From: Roseovarius bejariae
GTDB taxonomy: Bacteria > Pseudomonadota > Alphaproteobacteria > Rhodobacterales > Rhodobacteraceae
Assembly: GCF_009669325.1 (NCBI RefSeq)
Contig: NZ_SZWE01000002.1
Span: forward strand, 186,001 to 250,000
Length of the DNA: 64,000 nt
Direction of reading: 5' to 3'
Below, in pieces: positions 9,832 through 21,170 of the stretch. Made by a program: the position numbers and the translations under genes. The notes under the pieces were generated by a model, which did not search any database, was not told the DNA's origin, and saw only the letters and a program-made list of their open reading frames with translations. Positions within the stretch are counted from its first letter, which is position 1, and every line of letters starts with the position of its first letter.

Positions 9832-12800
9832 TCAGAATCCGAGACCTTGAATTAACCGCGCTTCATGCGCTTTCAGACAGGTTCTGGCGGTTTTGCCATG
9901 GCGATACGGGGCGGACCGCAGTTCGGGGAAGATCGCGAACAATTCCTCGCGCGCGGCCGCGTCCACGGCACCCAGCCCCACGTCGCCCGCGTGGAAGCTT
10001 TCGGTGGCGATGCCTTCGGCATAGATCACCTCGTGGCGGTCGAACATTACGTGGATATAGGTCACCTCATCCACATCCTGTTGCACCACGTCGCGCCCGT
10101 CGATCAGGTGCTTGGCCGGAACCAGAACCTCCGGCTCTCCGAACAGAAGCTCGGCCCGGTACCCGGTGAACAGGATGCGGTGCTGTGGCGATACTACAAG
10201 CCCCTCGCGCGCCCCGCTCAGGGCATTGGCCCCGACGTGCACCGGTGCAAATCGGCCTTTGCCCGGGACACTCCGCTTGCCGATCCAGCGGATCGGGCGC
10301 AGGCCGTGATCGCGGGTCACCACCATGTCGCCTTCGCGCAGGTCTTCAATCGGACGCTCGCCATGGCCGGTCAAAATCCGGGTGCCCGGGGTGAAGCAGA
10401 TGATGTTCTCGATCTCTGCAAAGTTCACCACCGTGCCGTCGGCCATGGTGAAATTGCCCGAGAGACCGCCGGCACTATCGTCCGTATTGGTGAAGGTCAG
10501 ATCGTTCAGGCTGTAATCGGCCCCGAGGAAAAGCGTGTCGCCCGCCGTCTCGTCGCCCTCGCCACCGGTGATCGAGATGCTGTCGCTTCCAAACTCGCCG
10601 AAATCGGCAATGGTGAAGTAATCGTCGCCATCCCCGCCGGTGACGGTATCCCCCTGCGCGGCCACGATGGTATCGTCACCCGCGCCGCCGGTCAGGATGT
10701 CCGACCCGGTGCCGCCGTCAAGGCTGTCGTTGTCGATCCCACCATCAAGCAGGTCATCGCCGCTGCCCCCCAGAAGGGTGTCGTCGTCGTCCTGACCATA
10801 GATGGTGTCGTTGCCGTCACCGCCCAGAAGGCTATCCGCGTTGTTGGTCGGGGCCGCATCCGTGCCGTCATTCGCCAATTCGTATAGTGAATACGATGCA
10901 TAATCCGGGTTCGACGGGGACAACTCGCCATAGATCAGGTCGTCATCGCTGCCGCCGTCGATGGTGTCGTTGCCCTCGTTACCTTCAAGGGTATCGTTCC
11001 CGGCATCGCCCGTGACACTGTCGTCGTCAAACCCGGCATCCACCGAATCCGCCCCAAGGCCGCCCGAAACCGTATCGTTGTCGTCGCCCGACAGAACGGT
11101 GTCATTCCCGTCGCCGCCGATAACGCTGTCGCGATCGTAGGTCGGATCGGTATCCGCGGGGTAATCCAAAGCCCCACCGCTGTTGTATTCCTCGTCGGGC
11201 AGGCCCGTGCCCGGCGAAGTACGGGTGTTGATGAAATCGTCGCCCGCGCCGCCATCGACGGTATCGCTGCCCTCGAAGCCATAGATCTCGTCGTTGCCAG
11301 CGCCGCCCGAGACCGAGTCGTCACCCTCACCGGCCTCGACGGTATCGTTGCCATCGCCTGCAAGAATCGTATCGTCACCGGCACCTGCAACGATGCTGTC
11401 ATCGTTGCCGTTGGTCCGGCTGTCGAGGTTGTCGACGAAATCGCCATCCGGGTCGCCCGTATAGCTGCCGTCGATCAGATCGCCCCCGGCGGTTCCGTCC
11501 ACGATATAATCGCTCTGCGCGATTCCCATGGCGGCCAAGGCATCGTGATCCGTGACCGATGCCGGATCGACCCCAAGCAACGTGAGCGACTCGCCATTGG
11601 GGAAGGTCAGAAGCGCGTTGCCGCTGCCATCGTCGGTGACGGTCACATCCGAAACCAGAACCGGGTTGCCATCCGCATCGGTCAGGGCCGAAGTGTCGAT
11701 CTGGTCCTGTCCGGTGTAGGTCCCGTCGCCATTGTCGATGGGGCCTTCGAAGCCCGAAATCGTGTCATTGCCGTCGCCATCGTCCAGCACCACGGTATCA
11801 ACCGCACCATCGGCTGCCCCGACATCGAAGGTGTCGTTGCCCGCGCCGCCATCGACCGTATCTGCCCCCGCCCCGGTGCTGACCGAGTCGTCACCGGACG
11901 AGCCGATAACGCTGTCGTCGCCCGAACCCAGCGTGATGTTCTCGATCTCGCTGAAACCAGCGGTCGACGTGCCATCGCTGAGCGTCCCGCTTTCGGGGTC
12001 CGAAGCGATGCCCGCCGTCAGGTCCAGCGTGGTGTTCGCCGTGACCGAGCTGGCATCAAGGCTGTCGCCCGTGGTTTCGTCGGTCTCGCCGCCGGTGATC
12101 GTGTCGTTGCCAAAGCTGTCGTAGAGGGTGAAAGTGTCATCCCCATCCGAGCCAAGCAGCGTGTCATCGCCGATGCCACCATCAATCAGGTCATCTCCGG
12201 CTTGCCCGTCGATGCTGTCGTCTCCGGCCTCACCGTAAAGGGTGTCGCTTTCAACGCTGTATCCACCCATGATGGTGTCATTGCCATCGCCGCCGCTGGC
12301 AATGTCGGTGCCGAGGTCGGCGTCGATATAGTCGTTTCCGGCTCCGCCATCGATCGTGTCATTGCCATACCAGCCGTGCAGAGTGTCATTGCCCTCTCCG
12401 CCCGACATGCTGTCGTCGCCTGTACCGCCATGGGCCGAGTCGTCCCCGATGCCACCGATGATCGTATCGTTCCCGGCATCACCGCGCAGCGTGTCGTTCC
12501 CCACTTCGCCGAGCAGGACATCGTTGTCGTCGCCCCCCAGCAAGCTGTCAAAGCCCTCGCCACCGACAAGGGAATCGTCTCCGGCTTCGCCGGAAACGGT
12601 ATCGGCCCCATCGCCTGCAAGCACGGTGTCATTGCCGGTTCCGCTGTAAACCAGGTCATCTCCGATGCCTGCGTCGATGCTGTCGGCACCGGCACCGGCG
12701 CTGATGGTGTCATTGCCCGCACCGGCAAGGATGCTGTCGTCATCGGTGCCCGCTAGGTTATCTCCTGCGTCCACCTGGTCGCCTTCGGGATCTCCCGTAT

Positions 12801-15800
12801 AGCCCGAGTCGATCACGTCGCCCGAGGTCGTGCCCTCGACGATGTAGTTGGGGATGGGAATGCCCATGGCCCCGAGTGCCGCAGGGTCATTCACCTCCGA
12901 GGGCGCAACCCCGGTCAGGGTGATCGATTCGCCATTGGGGAACAGCAGGATCGCATCGCCCGTGCCGTCGCCATTGGTATCGGTCACCGTCACATCATCG
13001 GTGTTGACCGGCGCGCCACCCGCATCGTTCAGGCCGCTGACATCAAGCAGGTCATTGCCGGTGAAACTGCCGTCACCGTTATCGGTCGGGGCTTCGAAGC
13101 CTCCGATCGTGTCGTTGCCGCCGCCATCCGCCAGAACGACAGTGTCCTTCGCTCCGTCTGCCGCGCCGATGTCAAAAACATCGTTGCCCGCGCCACCGTC
13201 AACGGTGTCGGCCCCGGCGCCGGTGCTGATCGCGATACTGTCATCCCCGTCCGAGCCGATCACGCTATCGTCGCCCGCGCCCAGATCGATATTCTCGATA
13301 TCCGCGAAATTCGCGGTCGAGGTGCCGTCGCTTATGGTGCCGCTTTCGGGGTCTGCCGGGCTGCCATTCGCCGTCAGGTCAACCGTGACATTATCGGTGA
13401 CCGCCGTCGCATCAAGCGTATCGCCGCTGGTTTCCTCGGTGCCCCAGCCGTCGATGCTGTCGTTGCCAAAGGAGTTTTCCAGCACGAACAGGTCGTCGCC
13501 GCCGTCCCCGAGCATGGAATCGTCGCCCAGACCACCGATCAAGGTGTCATCGCCGGTTCCACCGAAAAGCGAGTCGGATTCGGTGCCGCCATCAAGAAGG
13601 TCGTCACCCGCGTTGCCGTAAATCTCGTCTATCCCGGCCCCGCCCGAAACCGTGTCGGCGTCATCTCCGCCAATCAGGGAGTCGTTGCCAAGCCCCCCGT
13701 CGATCGAGTCATCGCCCCCCTCACCATAGATCGTGTCGGCATCGTCGCCGCCCGAGATGGTGTCATTGCCAAGGCCACCCAGCAGGCTGTCGAAACCGGT
13801 GCCGCCGTCGATACTGTCGTTGCCGCTTTCGCCCAGCAGGGTATCGTTGCCGGCATTGCCCAGCAGGGTGTCGTCGCCATCGCCGCCACGCGCACTGTCG
13901 TTGCCGGTGCCCGCGTCGACGCTGTCAGTGCCCAGCCCGGCAATGATCGTATCATCGCCGCCTTCGGCGCGGATGCTGTCGTCATTGGTGCCCGCGGCGT
14001 TGTCGTTGTTGTCGACAAGATCGCCTTCCGGGTCGCCGAGATAGCCGTCACTGATGTAATCGCCCCCGGCTGTGCCTTCGACGATATAGTCGGGTGTCAA
14101 ATCCGACGTCGGTAGCAAAAGCGTCTCGATTTCGTTGAAGTTGACCGAAATCCAGTTGCCACTTGCGTCCATGACCTCGACAGAGCCGCTGGTGCTGTCA
14201 CCGTCGGTATCGGCGGCTTCGCTCAGGTTGCGGAAAGCATCCCATGCCGAGAGGTTGAGCGTATCGGAATCATTCCCGGTCGTACCGCCGTCCACGTCCA
14301 GAACAGCACCATCCGCATAGCCCCCCGGTACAACCACTATGTTGTCGTCGTCGGCCCCGGCAAACACAGTGTCATTGCCGCCCGTCAGCGAGATGAAATC
14401 CGTGCCCGTTCCAGCATCGATCTGGTCGTCGCCGGTTCCGCCATACATGGCGTCGTTTCCATCGCCACCAATAAGCGTGTCATTGTCGGCACCGCCCCAG
14501 AGACTGTCGTCGCCGATGTCACCTGTCAGGCTGTCATTGCCGGTTCCGCCATCCAGACCGTCATTGCCATCACCACCAATCAGCGTGTCGTTACCGGCAT
14601 CACCGTCAAGGTCATCGCCACCGATTCCGCCGTCGATCAGATCATCGCCAACGCCACCAGCCAGGTAATCGTCACCGCCTTCACCATAGATCGTATCATT
14701 GCCATCGACACCATAAGCCGAGTCGTTCCCGTCTCCTGCGGTGATCAGATCATCGTTGGTGCCCGTGGCGTTATCCGTGGCATCGACCATGTCGCCTTCC
14801 GGGTCGTCGACATAGTCCACATTGATCAGATCGCTACCCGTGGTGCCTTCGACGATATAGTCGCGACCATCCGGGATGCCGATCGCAATCAATTCTTCAA
14901 CCGAATCCACTTGCGCGGGGGCCACACCGACAAGCGTGATGCTTTCACCACCCGGGAAAGTCACAACCGCATTGCCCGATCCATCGTCGGTCACGGTCAC
15001 ATCCGCCGTTGTCACCGGCGTTGTGCCACCGTCCGAGGTCAGTCCAGAGACATCCAGTTGATCCTGCCCGGTGAACGTGCCGTCGCCATTGTCAATCGGC
15101 GCTTCGAAGGCCTGAACGGTGTCGCTGCCCGAGCCATCGGCCAGAACAATCGTGTCGGTGCCGCCGCCCAGCGTGATGTTCTCGATTTCCGAGAAGGTTG
15201 CGCTGTCGGTCCCGTTCGAGACACTGCCCGCCTCCGGATCGGCGCTTGTCAGGTCAATGGTGGTGTCTTGCGTCAGATTGCTCAGATCGAGCGTATCGCC
15301 AGCCGTTTCCCCGGTTTCACTGCCAAGGATCGTATCGTTGCCGAAATCGTCGGACAGGGCAAAGGTGTCGTCTCCGGCCCCACCGTCCAGCGTGTCCTGA
15401 CCGGTGCCGCCATCCAGAACATCGTTGCCGACATCCCCGACAATGCTGTCATTGCCCGCACCGCCTTCCAATGTGTCATCGCCATCGCTGGCGCCAACGG
15501 CGGTAAAATGAATATCGGTCACCCAAAGCGCCTGGCCAGCGGTCCCGCCTTGGTCATAGTCGATTTCGAAATAGCTGACCGGTCCGGTGATTTCGACAAG
15601 GGCGGAGCCATCGGCGTTCGACTGTGACCAGCTTCCTTCGCCATCCTCGGTCGGCGTGGTGCCAGTCGTGGTCGCGCCTTGGTAGGTGATCGTGCTTTCG
15701 ATCAGGGAGCCGTTCGCGTCGTATGCGCGGATCGTGACCAAGTCTTCCCAGCTGTTTTGGTCCAGATCGTTGATCCGAAAACTGACATTGGTGACCTCGT

Positions 15801-16890
15801 CACCATATGCCGCGCCATCCACCGCCGAGAAGGAAACAGTGGTGGTCGATGTGTCACCGGTCGTCGATCCGCCCCCCATGGCGGCCGAGGACGTCGGATC
15901 GAAAGGCTCTCCCGAGCCAACGTATTGCGTGTCCGTGGTTTCGGCGCTGATCGATCCCGCGTTCCCATCGTCGGTGAAGCTGACTGCAACGTTAATGCCG
16001 CCAGTGTCCTGAACGAACCCGGCAGAGAGGTCTTGTTCATCGGCCCCCGCCGCGGCCCAGCTCAGGTTCAGGTCCGCATCGGGCACTTGCGTGCCGCCGA
16101 TGATCGTATCGTTTCCATCGCCGCCCTGAATGCTGTCGGCGCCTTCGCCGCCATCCAGGTAATCGTTGCCCCCGCCGCCCAAAAGCGTGTCGTCGCCTTC
16201 GTCACCAAAGACCGTGTCATCCGCGCCGCGGGCATCGATGCTGTCATCGCCCCCGCCGCCCGAGAAAACATTCGTGTAATCTGCACCAGCCGTGTCATAT
16301 CCGATGATCGTGTCGTTGAAGTCGGATCCGATAACCCCGTCGATGCCGAAGTATTGATCACCGGCGGCATCGCCACCTGACCCCGTGTTGCTCGTAAGGT
16401 TCACGTTCACCGCGTACGCCGAGTCCGAATAATCGACGTAATCCAGGCCCGCCCCGCCGTTGATCGTATCGGCGCCACCACTGCCGGCGATCGTGTCGTC
16501 GCCGTCTCCGCCCAAGACGGACTCTGCCTGATCGCTGATCTGGTCGCCTTGCGCATCGACATAGCCCGCATCGATCAGATCATCGCCAGCCGTCCCGTCA
16601 ACCGTGTCCGGGCCAGAGGTGTATGCCGGTGCAGAAGTGACCGAGGCATCGCCACTTGTCGTGTTCCATGTGTCAGGAATGAAATAGACATTTCCGTCGC
16701 TGCCGACGTAATAAGTCCCGGTGTCCGTTATGTTGGAATAGTACTGGCCATCACTGTCCCAGACGCCGGACCATGTCCATTCTCCGGTGCCGATCGTCTG
16801 ATCAATGGTAAAAGTGGATTGTGCGCCCGAAACATAATCGCCAGCGTCAAGGGATCCATCGCCAAGCGTTACAAGATAACCAGTAGCCAA
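9832..16890 (-). CDS. giant RTX repeat protein with C-terminal Hint domain, 2352 aa
   Basis: Very acidic surface or secreted protein. After an N-terminal segment ([19 protein letters not shown], about residues 1-90) come more than a hundred calcium-binding nonapeptides of GGxGxDxUx type. They are organised into five blocks, each opened by a motif like YIVEGTxGxDxI followed by YxxDPEGDxVD (near 16612, 14866, 14090, 12850 and 11510). Three blocks also carry an LDxSxVTxNTTxDLT-SDPESGT-FxEIENI insert. A Hint (hedgehog/intein-type) domain begins at C2165 in [11 protein letters not shown] and ends before the tail [15 protein letters not shown]. Residues 290-480 contain a non-repeat beta-sandwich-like insert. 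The start codon is TTG at 16890 with GGAG eight bases upstream. No dedicated type I secretion genes are nearby. Function unknown; adhesion or biofilm matrix is a guess. Confidence 0.88.
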   Translation of the reverse strand: MATGYLVTLGDGSLDAGDYVSGAQSTFTIDQTIGTGEWTWSGVWDSDGQYYSNITDTGTYYVGSDGNVYFIPDTWNTTSGDASVTSAPAYTSGPDTVDGTAGDDLIDAGYVDAQGDQISDQAESVLGGDGDDTIAGSGGADTINGGAGLDYVDYSDSAYAVNVNLTSNTGSGGDAAGDQYFGIDGVIGSDFNDTIIGYDTAGADYTNVFSGGGGDDSIDARGADDTVFGDEGDDTLLGGGGNDYLDGGEGADSIQGGDGNDTIIGGTQVPDADLNLSWAAAGADEQDLSAGFVQDTGGINVAVSFTDDGNAGSISAETTDTQYVGSGEPFDPTSSAAMGGGSTTGDTSTTTVSFSAVDGAAYGDEVTNVSFRINDLDQNSWEDLVTIRAYDANGSLIESTITYQGATTTGTTPTEDGEGSWSQSNADGSALVEITGPVSYFEIDYDQGGTAGQALWVTDIHFTAVGASDGDDTLEGGAGNDSIVGDVGNDVLDGGTGQDTLDGGAGDDTFALSDDFGNDTILGSETGETAGDTLDLSNLTQDTTIDLTSADPEAGSVSNGTDSATFSEIENITLGGGTDTIVLADGSGSDTVQAFEAPIDNGDGTFTGQDQLDVSGLTSDGGTTPVTTADVTVTDDGSGNAVVTFPGGESITLVGVAPAQVDSVEELIAIGIPDGRDYIVEGTTGSDLINVDYVDDPEGDMVDATDNATGTNDDLITAGDGNDSAYGVDGNDTIYGEGGDDYLAGGVGDDLIDGGIGGDDLDGDAGNDTLIGGDGNDGLDGGTGNDSLTGDIGDDSLWGGADNDTLIGGDGNDAMYGGTGDDQIDAGTGTDFISLTGGNDTVFAGADDDNIVVVPGGYADGAVLDVDGGTTGNDSDTLNLSAWDAFRNLSEAADTDGDSTSGSVEVMDASGNWISVNFNEIETLLLPTSDLTPDYIVEGTAGGDYISDGYLGDPEGDLVDNNDNAAGTNDDSIRAEGGDDTIIAGLGTDSVDAGTGNDSARGGDGDDTLLGNAGNDTLLGESGNDSIDGGTGFDSLLGGLGNDTISGGDDADTIYGEGGDDSIDGGLGNDSLIGGDDADTVSGGAGIDEIYGNAGDDLLDGGTESDSLFGGTGDDTLIGGLGDDSMLGDGGDDLFVLENSFGNDSIDGWGTEETSGDTLDATAVTDNVTVDLTANGSPADPESGTISDGTSTANFADIENIDLGAGDDSVIGSDGDDSIAISTGAGADTVDGGAGNDVFDIGAADGAKDTVVLADGGGNDTIGGFEAPTDNGDGSFTGNDLLDVSGLNDAGGAPVNTDDVTVTDTNGDGTGDAILLFPNGESITLTGVAPSEVNDPAALGAMGIPIPNYIVEGTTSGDVIDSGYTGDPEGDQVDAGDNLAGTDDDSILAGAGNDTISAGAGADSIDAGIGDDLVYSGTGNDTVLAGDGADTVSGEAGDDSLVGGEGFDSLLGGDDNDVLLGEVGNDTLRGDAGNDTIIGGIGDDSAHGGTGDDSMSGGEGNDTLHGWYGNDTIDGGAGNDYIDADLGTDIASGGDGNDTIMGGYSVESDTLYGEAGDDSIDGQAGDDLIDGGIGDDTLLGSDGDDTFTLYDSFGNDTITGGETDETTGDSLDASSVTANTTLDLTAGIASDPESGTLSDGTSTAGFSEIENITLGSGDDSVIGSSGDDSVSTGAGADTVDGGAGNDTFDVGAADGAVDTVVLDDGDGNDTISGFEGPIDNGDGTYTGQDQIDTSALTDADGNPVLVSDVTVTDDGSGNALLTFPNGESLTLLGVDPASVTDHDALAAMGIAQSDYIVDGTAGGDLIDGSYTGDPDGDFVDNLDSRTNGNDDSIVAGAGDDTILAGDGNDTVEAGEGDDSVSGGAGNDEIYGFEGSDTVDGGAGDDFINTRTSPGTGLPDEEYNSGGALDYPADTDPTYDRDSVIGGDGNDTVLSGDDNDTVSGGLGADSVDAGFDDDSVTGDAGNDTLEGNEGNDTIDGGSDDDLIYGELSPSNPDYASYSLYELANDGTDAAPTNNADSLLGGDGNDTIYGQDDDDTLLGGSGDDLLDGGIDNDSLDGGTGSDILTGGAGDDTIVAAQGDTVTGGDGDDYFTIADFGEFGSDSISITGGEGDETAGDTLFLGADYSLNDLTFTNTDDSAGGLSGNFTMADGTVVNFAEIENIICFTPGTRILTGHGERPIEDLREGDMVVTRDHGLRPIRWIGKRSVPGKGRFAPVHVGANALSGAREGLVVSPQHRILFTGYRAELLFGEPEVLVPAKHLIDGRDVVQQDVDEVTYIHVMFDRHEVIYAEGIATESFHAGDVGLGAVDAAAREELFAIFPELRSAPYRHGKTARTCLKAHEARLIQGLGF

Positions 16891-17058
16891 TACTCACACT
16901 CCATTTTAAGCCCCGTGGTCCATGTCCGGCCCGAGGGGATGTAACGTCGTTCGGATTTTCAGGATGGCTTTGGCGTAGTGCTCACCGCGACCCTAAAGGG
17001 TGTATAGTCAGCCTATGCGGCGGCAATTCGGAGCAAACCTGACAATGCTGTGTCCGAC

Positions 17059-17075
17059 TACCCGCCTGACGGGTA
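17059..17075 (-). terminator. short hairpin downstream of the second RTX-Hint gene
   Basis: TACCCG-TCAGG-CGGGTA on the minus strand, starting five bases after the TGA stop at 17080. The stem is 6 bp and no U-run follows, so termination strength is doubtful. Confidence 0.3.
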
Positions 17076-17079
17076 ACAA

Positions 17080-19254
17080 TCAGGCCGCAAGGGCGAAATT
17101 GTCCTCGGGTTCAAGCAAAAGCCGTGCTTCATGCGCCTTCAGGCACATGCGGGCCGTATCGCCATGGGCGCCCGGATTGCTGCGCAATTCGGGGAAGACG
17201 GCAAACATTTCCTCACGCGCCCGATTCGAAATTGCCGCGATCCCGGTGTCGCCGGCGTGAAAGCTTTCGGTCGCCGCGCCCTCGGCATAGATCACCTCGT
17301 GGCGGTCGAACATCATGTGGAAATAGGTGACCAGTTTGCGCTCGACCACGCGCACGTCACGGCCATCCACCAGGTGCTTGGCGGCAACCAGAACCTCGTC
17401 GTGACCGAACAGCAGCTCGGCCTTGTAGCCGGTGAACAAGACCCGGTGCTGCGGCGAGACCAGAAGCGGCCGCCGCGCGCCGTCCAGTACGGTCGAGTTG
17501 ATCGCGATGGGCGCGAACTTCCCGTGCCCCTCGACGGTGCTGTGCCCGAGCCAGCGGATCGGCTGAAACCCGTTGTCACGGGTCAGAACCATATCCCCAA
17601 CCCGCAGTTCCTCAATGCGTCGCTCGCCTTGTGCGGTCTGGATGCGCGTGCCGGGGGTGAAACAGATGATGTTCTCGATTTCCGAGAAATTCACCACCGT
17701 CCCGTCGGCCATGGTGAAATTGCCCGAAAGCCCGCCCGCGGCATCATCGGTATTGGTGAAGGTGATGTCGTCCTGTGTCAGGTCCGCGGTCAGTTGCAGG
17801 GTGTCGCCGCCGGTCTCACCGCCTTCGCCGCCGGTGATGTCGATGGTGCTGCTGCCCACTTCGCCCAGATCGCCCAGTACGAACAGGTCATCGCCATCGC
17901 CGCCATAGGCCGTGTCGCCCTCGGCCAGGTACATCTCGTCGTCATCGAGCCCGCCAAAGAACTCGTCGGCCCCGGTCCCGCCGATCAGGGTATCGTTGCC
18001 CCGGTCCCCGACCAGGGTGTCGTCGCCCGCACCACCGACAAGGCTGTCGCCGGACGCATCGGCGCTCATTGCGGGAACCTGGTAATCCGCATCCAGACGA
18101 TACGCGTAAAGCCCGGTATCGTCGGTGTTGATCGCATCAAGCGAGATCGACTCGATGGGTTGCGAGGTCAACAAGGTATTGTCGGCGTTGGTGGAATACT
18201 CCGGCATCATGAAGGTTTCGCCGGTCGTTGTCTGCGAAACCACGGCGGTGAAGCTGCCAACAGAACCGTCAATGAAGGTTACCGTCGCGTCGTAAACCTG
18301 CGTGCTGTCAAGCTGGTAGGTGACGCCGTCCACCGTGATCGTTTCGGGTGCCGCGCCATTGTCGTTGTCGGCCAGAATATTGTCGCCATCGCTGTCCGAG
18401 GTCGTGGCGGTTTGAAAATTGTTGTACAGTTCGGCGCCCGGGCCGCCGTAGCTTCCGATCAGGTCGGCGGCGTTCTCTGACTGGCCATTGGTTTCGGTCG
18501 GGTCGATATCGGCGTAGGTGCCAAGGTTGATGACGGTAAAGGTGTCACCCGTCGTCGAGGACCCGCCTATGCCCGTATTGCCGGGGTCCTGCTCGCTGCC
18601 TTTGAGGTAATCGTTTCCACTGCCACCGATCAGGGTGTCCGACCCCAGATCGCCATAGACGGTATCGTCGCCATCGCCGCTTTCGACACTGTCGTTGCCC
18701 GAGCCGGCAAAAACCGTATCATCTCCGCCCCCCACGCTATCGCCATCGGCATCGGTGTAGGCCGCGTCGATGGTGTCGTCGCCTCCGGTTCCGTCGACCT
18801 CGGCGCCCGGTTCTTCGTAATCATCAATGCTGAAGGCCGGATCGCCCGCGGTCACGTCCGGATCGGTATCATAGTCCAGCGTGTCATAGTTGCGCCCGGC
18901 AACAAGCGGCATTTCCGACAGCGTGTAATAGCCGGTGGCCCCGCCGCTATCGACGCGGAAGGTGATAACCTGGAAGGTGTCGCCGGTCACCGTATCGCGC
19001 AGGGTCCAGCTTTCTTCGGCATAGACAGGGGCGCCGCTCGATGTGCTGCCGCTCACCGAGACATCCGCCGTCGCGCTTTCCCCGCCAGAAAAATTGCTGT
19101 CGATGGTTTGACCTTCGACACCGGATTCGGGGTCGGTGATGGTGGCCGTCCCCGAAGGGCTGGCCTCGCCAGTCCATGTCCCCGTGCCCCCGATCGTCCG
19201 GGACAGGATGAACAGGGGGTCCGTGTTATAGATACTGACCGTATAGGTGGGCAT
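17080..19254 (-). CDS. RTX repeat protein with C-terminal Hint domain, 724 aa
   Basis: Paralogue of the giant protein just downstream. The N-terminal 120 residues (MPTYTVSIYNTDPLFILSRTIGGTGTW...) are a beta-rich domain distinct from the larger protein. Then comes one block motif, GTGGDDTIDAAYTDADGDSV, a few RTX nonapeptides, a non-repeat segment at about residues 235-400, a second set of RTX repeats, and a Hint domain from C531 ([11 protein letters not shown]) to the tail [17 protein letters not shown]. The start at 19254 has GAGGAG about seven bases upstream; the longer reading to 19269 is not needed. The Hint domains of the two proteins share [17 protein letters not shown] almost word for word, so they are duplicates. 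Expected to be exported and calcium-binding. Confidence 0.87.
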   Translation of the reverse strand: MPTYTVSIYNTDPLFILSRTIGGTGTWTGEASPSGTATITDPESGVEGQTIDSNFSGGESATADVSVSGSTSSGAPVYAEESWTLRDTVTGDTFQVITFRVDSGGATGYYTLSEMPLVAGRNYDTLDYDTDPDVTAGDPAFSIDDYEEPGAEVDGTGGDDTIDAAYTDADGDSVGGGDDTVFAGSGNDSVESGDGDDTVYGDLGSDTLIGGSGNDYLKGSEQDPGNTGIGGSSTTGDTFTVINLGTYADIDPTETNGQSENAADLIGSYGGPGAELYNNFQTATTSDSDGDNILADNDNGAAPETITVDGVTYQLDSTQVYDATVTFIDGSVGSFTAVVSQTTTGETFMMPEYSTNADNTLLTSQPIESISLDAINTDDTGLYAYRLDADYQVPAMSADASGDSLVGGAGDDTLVGDRGNDTLIGGTGADEFFGGLDDDEMYLAEGDTAYGGDGDDLFVLGDLGEVGSSTIDITGGEGGETGGDTLQLTADLTQDDITFTNTDDAAGGLSGNFTMADGTVVNFSEIENIICFTPGTRIQTAQGERRIEELRVGDMVLTRDNGFQPIRWLGHSTVEGHGKFAPIAINSTVLDGARRPLLVSPQHRVLFTGYKAELLFGHDEVLVAAKHLVDGRDVRVVERKLVTYFHMMFDRHEVIYAEGAATESFHAGDTGIAAISNRAREEMFAVFPELRSNPGAHGDTARMCLKAHEARLLLEPEDNFALAA

Positions 19255-19429
19255 GGCCCTGCTCCTCACTCGAAATGGGCCGCCGATCTTGTGTCAGCAT
19301 GCCCACGAGGACGCATCCTTGCCTGTTGTGCCCTCGCTGTTCTCGAATTGGATACAGACTGTGCATGGCCGGAAAGCGGAGCTTTTCTGGCGAATTTAAG
19401 ATAAATTCGGGCCGGATTGAGGCGGGCCG

Positions 19430-20623
19430 TCAGGTCACGGCAGACCTGTGCCGATAGGTGTCATCGTCCCAAAGCTCTTGGACCATGACCTTCGTGACCA
19501 CCTCGATGGCCCGATCAATGTCCCCCTCGTCCAGATAAAGCGGCGTGATGCCGAAGCGCATGATATCGGGCGCGCGGAAATCGCCGATGACCCCATGGGC
19601 GATACAGGCCTGCATGGCCTCGTAGCCATGCGCGAAGCGGAACGATACCTGACTGCCGCGCTGATCGGGATCACGGGGCGAGGCGAGGGTGAGCATCGGG
19701 CAGGTGGCCTCGATGCCTTGGATGAAGCGCTCTGAAAGCGTCTGCGCGCGGGCATAGACCTGTGCCATTTCGACCCCGTCCCAGATGTCCAAGGCCGCCT
19801 CAAGGCTCGCCATGGCCAGAACAGGGGGCGTGCCCACCCGCATCCGCGCGACCCCCGGCGCGGCGCGGTAGGTTTGTTCGAACTCGAAAGGCGCGGCATG
19901 ACCCAGCCATCCCGAAAGCGCCGGGGCCGTGGCTTCGGCATGGCGCGGGGCGACATAGATGAAGGCCGGGGCGCCGGGGCCGCCATTGAGGAACTTATAG
20001 GTGCAGCCCACCGCGAAATCGGCCTTGCCCCCGGCCACATCCACCGGCACCGCACCCGCGCTATGGGCCAGATCCCAGATGGCCAAGGCCCCGACCGCAT
20101 GGGCCTTTTGCGTAAGATGCGGCATGTCGTGTCGGCGGCCGGTGCGGTAATCCACTTCCGTCAGCATCAGGGCGGCGACCTCCTCGGTGATCGCGTCCTC
20201 GACCTCCTCGGGGGCCACGCAGCGCAGTTCATGGCCCTGTCCCAGCATCTTGATCAGCCCCTCGGCCATGTAAAGATCGGTGGGGAAATTGCCGGTATCC
20301 GACAGGATGACCCGGCGCCCGGGGCGCAGGGAAAGGGCGGCGGCCAGCGCCTGGTAGACCTTGATCGACAGGGTGTCGCCCAGCATGACATGCCCCGGCT
20401 CGGCCCCGATGAGCCGCCCGATCCGGTCGCCCAAGACCCCCGGTTGCGCCATCCACCCGGCCTTGTTCCAGCCGGTGATCAGCATCTCGCCCCATTCATC
20501 CTGCATGACCCGGCCCATGCGATCCGCAGCGGCACGGGGCAGGGGGCCAAGCGAATTGCCGTCCAGATAGGTCACCCCCTGCGGCAGGTGGAAGCGGGAT
20601 TTGGTGGCGGTGAAATCAGGCAT
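19430..20623 (-). CDS. kynU: kynureninase
   Basis: 397-aa PLP-dependent hydrolase that converts kynurenine to anthranilate and alanine in tryptophan catabolism (cytoplasmic). The start TYLDGNSLGPLP at residues 18-29 is diagnostic. D184 in IWDLAHSAGA and the Schiff-base lysine K210 in CTYKFLNGGPG are both present, as is the MRFGITPLYL C-terminal substrate-binding stretch. The ATG at 20623 has AAGG seven bases upstream. Tryptophan 2,3-dioxygenase and formamidase are not beside it in this window. Confidence 0.95.
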   Translation of the reverse strand: MPDFTATKSRFHLPQGVTYLDGNSLGPLPRAAADRMGRVMQDEWGEMLITGWNKAGWMAQPGVLGDRIGRLIGAEPGHVMLGDTLSIKVYQALAAALSLRPGRRVILSDTGNFPTDLYMAEGLIKMLGQGHELRCVAPEEVEDAITEEVAALMLTEVDYRTGRRHDMPHLTQKAHAVGALAIWDLAHSAGAVPVDVAGGKADFAVGCTYKFLNGGPGAPAFIYVAPRHAEATAPALSGWLGHAAPFEFEQTYRAAPGVARMRVGTPPVLAMASLEAALDIWDGVEMAQVYARAQTLSERFIQGIEATCPMLTLASPRDPDQRGSQVSFRFAHGYEAMQACIAHGVIGDFRAPDIMRFGITPLYLDEGDIDRAIEVVTKVMVQELWDDDTYRHRSAVT

Positions 20624-20774
20624 CGTTAACCTTTCGTGTCGAATCGGGGGCAAGCCCTTGGGTCATATCAGAATCCCCCGGGCTTTATAGCGTCGGCAAG
20701 ACGTCGGTATCGCGGCGGTCTTGGGGGTGGCCTTGGTACTGGTAAACAGGCCGTGCGCCCGGTGGCCATTGTGC

Positions 20775-20807
20775 GCCTCCGGCGGGAGTATTTGGGGAAA
20801 GATGAAG
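20775..20807 (+). repeat. dispersed intergenic repeat, copy 2
   Basis: GCCTCCGGCGGGAGTATTT followed by a few bases and AAAGATGAAG, the same text as the minus-strand copy at 1293-1325. It sits between the kynU start and the end of the YjbR-like gene. Confidence 0.6.
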
Positions 20808-20813
20808 CGGGGA

Positions 20814-21170
20814 TCACAGGCCAAGGGCGGCGCGGGTCTTGCGCGGCAGGTTTTCGGCGATCATGTCGTAAGAGGCCTTGATATGGGCCTTAAGCTCATC
20901 ATCGTTCAGCCCGGGGTCGGCATGGACTTGCAGCCATTTGAGGCCGCGTGAGGCCATGTAGGGCGCGGGCCGGATTCCGGGTTGGTCTTGCAGCACCTCG
21001 AAGGCCATCTCGGAGGCCTTGAAGGTATAGGCATCCTTGCCGTCGTTCCAACCGGCGATGGCAAAGACCTTGCCGCCCAGTTTCCAGACATCCGCGCCGC
21101 CCCATTGCACAACATGGGTGGTCTGGGGCAGGGCGGCGCAAAAGGTGTTGAAATCCGCGCGCGCCAGCAT
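20814..21170 (-). CDS. MmcQ/YjbR family protein
   Basis: 118-aa protein of the YjbR/MmcQ family, small cytoplasmic proteins with a CyaY-like fold often annotated as DNA-binding. Typical family text: the N-terminal FNTFCAALPQTTHVVQWGGADVWKLGGKVFA and the C-terminal WLQVHADPGLNDDELKAHIKASYDMI. The start at 21170 overlaps the stop of the upstream SDR gene by one base (TGATG), which implies translational coupling. A longer frame reading back to 21545 is antisense-type noise over the SDR gene. The molecular role is unknown. Confidence 0.82.
   Translation of the reverse strand: MLARADFNTFCAALPQTTHVVQWGGADVWKLGGKVFAIAGWNDGKDAYTFKASEMAFEVLQDQPGIRPAPYMASRGLKWLQVHADPGLNDDELKAHIKASYDMIAENLPRKTRAALGL

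Noticed and set aside
10000..16600. Regular short DNA repeats resembling a CRISPR or satellite array
   Set aside because: They are the coding of RTX nonapeptides (GGxGxDxUx) in one long frame; no identical direct repeats with unique spacers.
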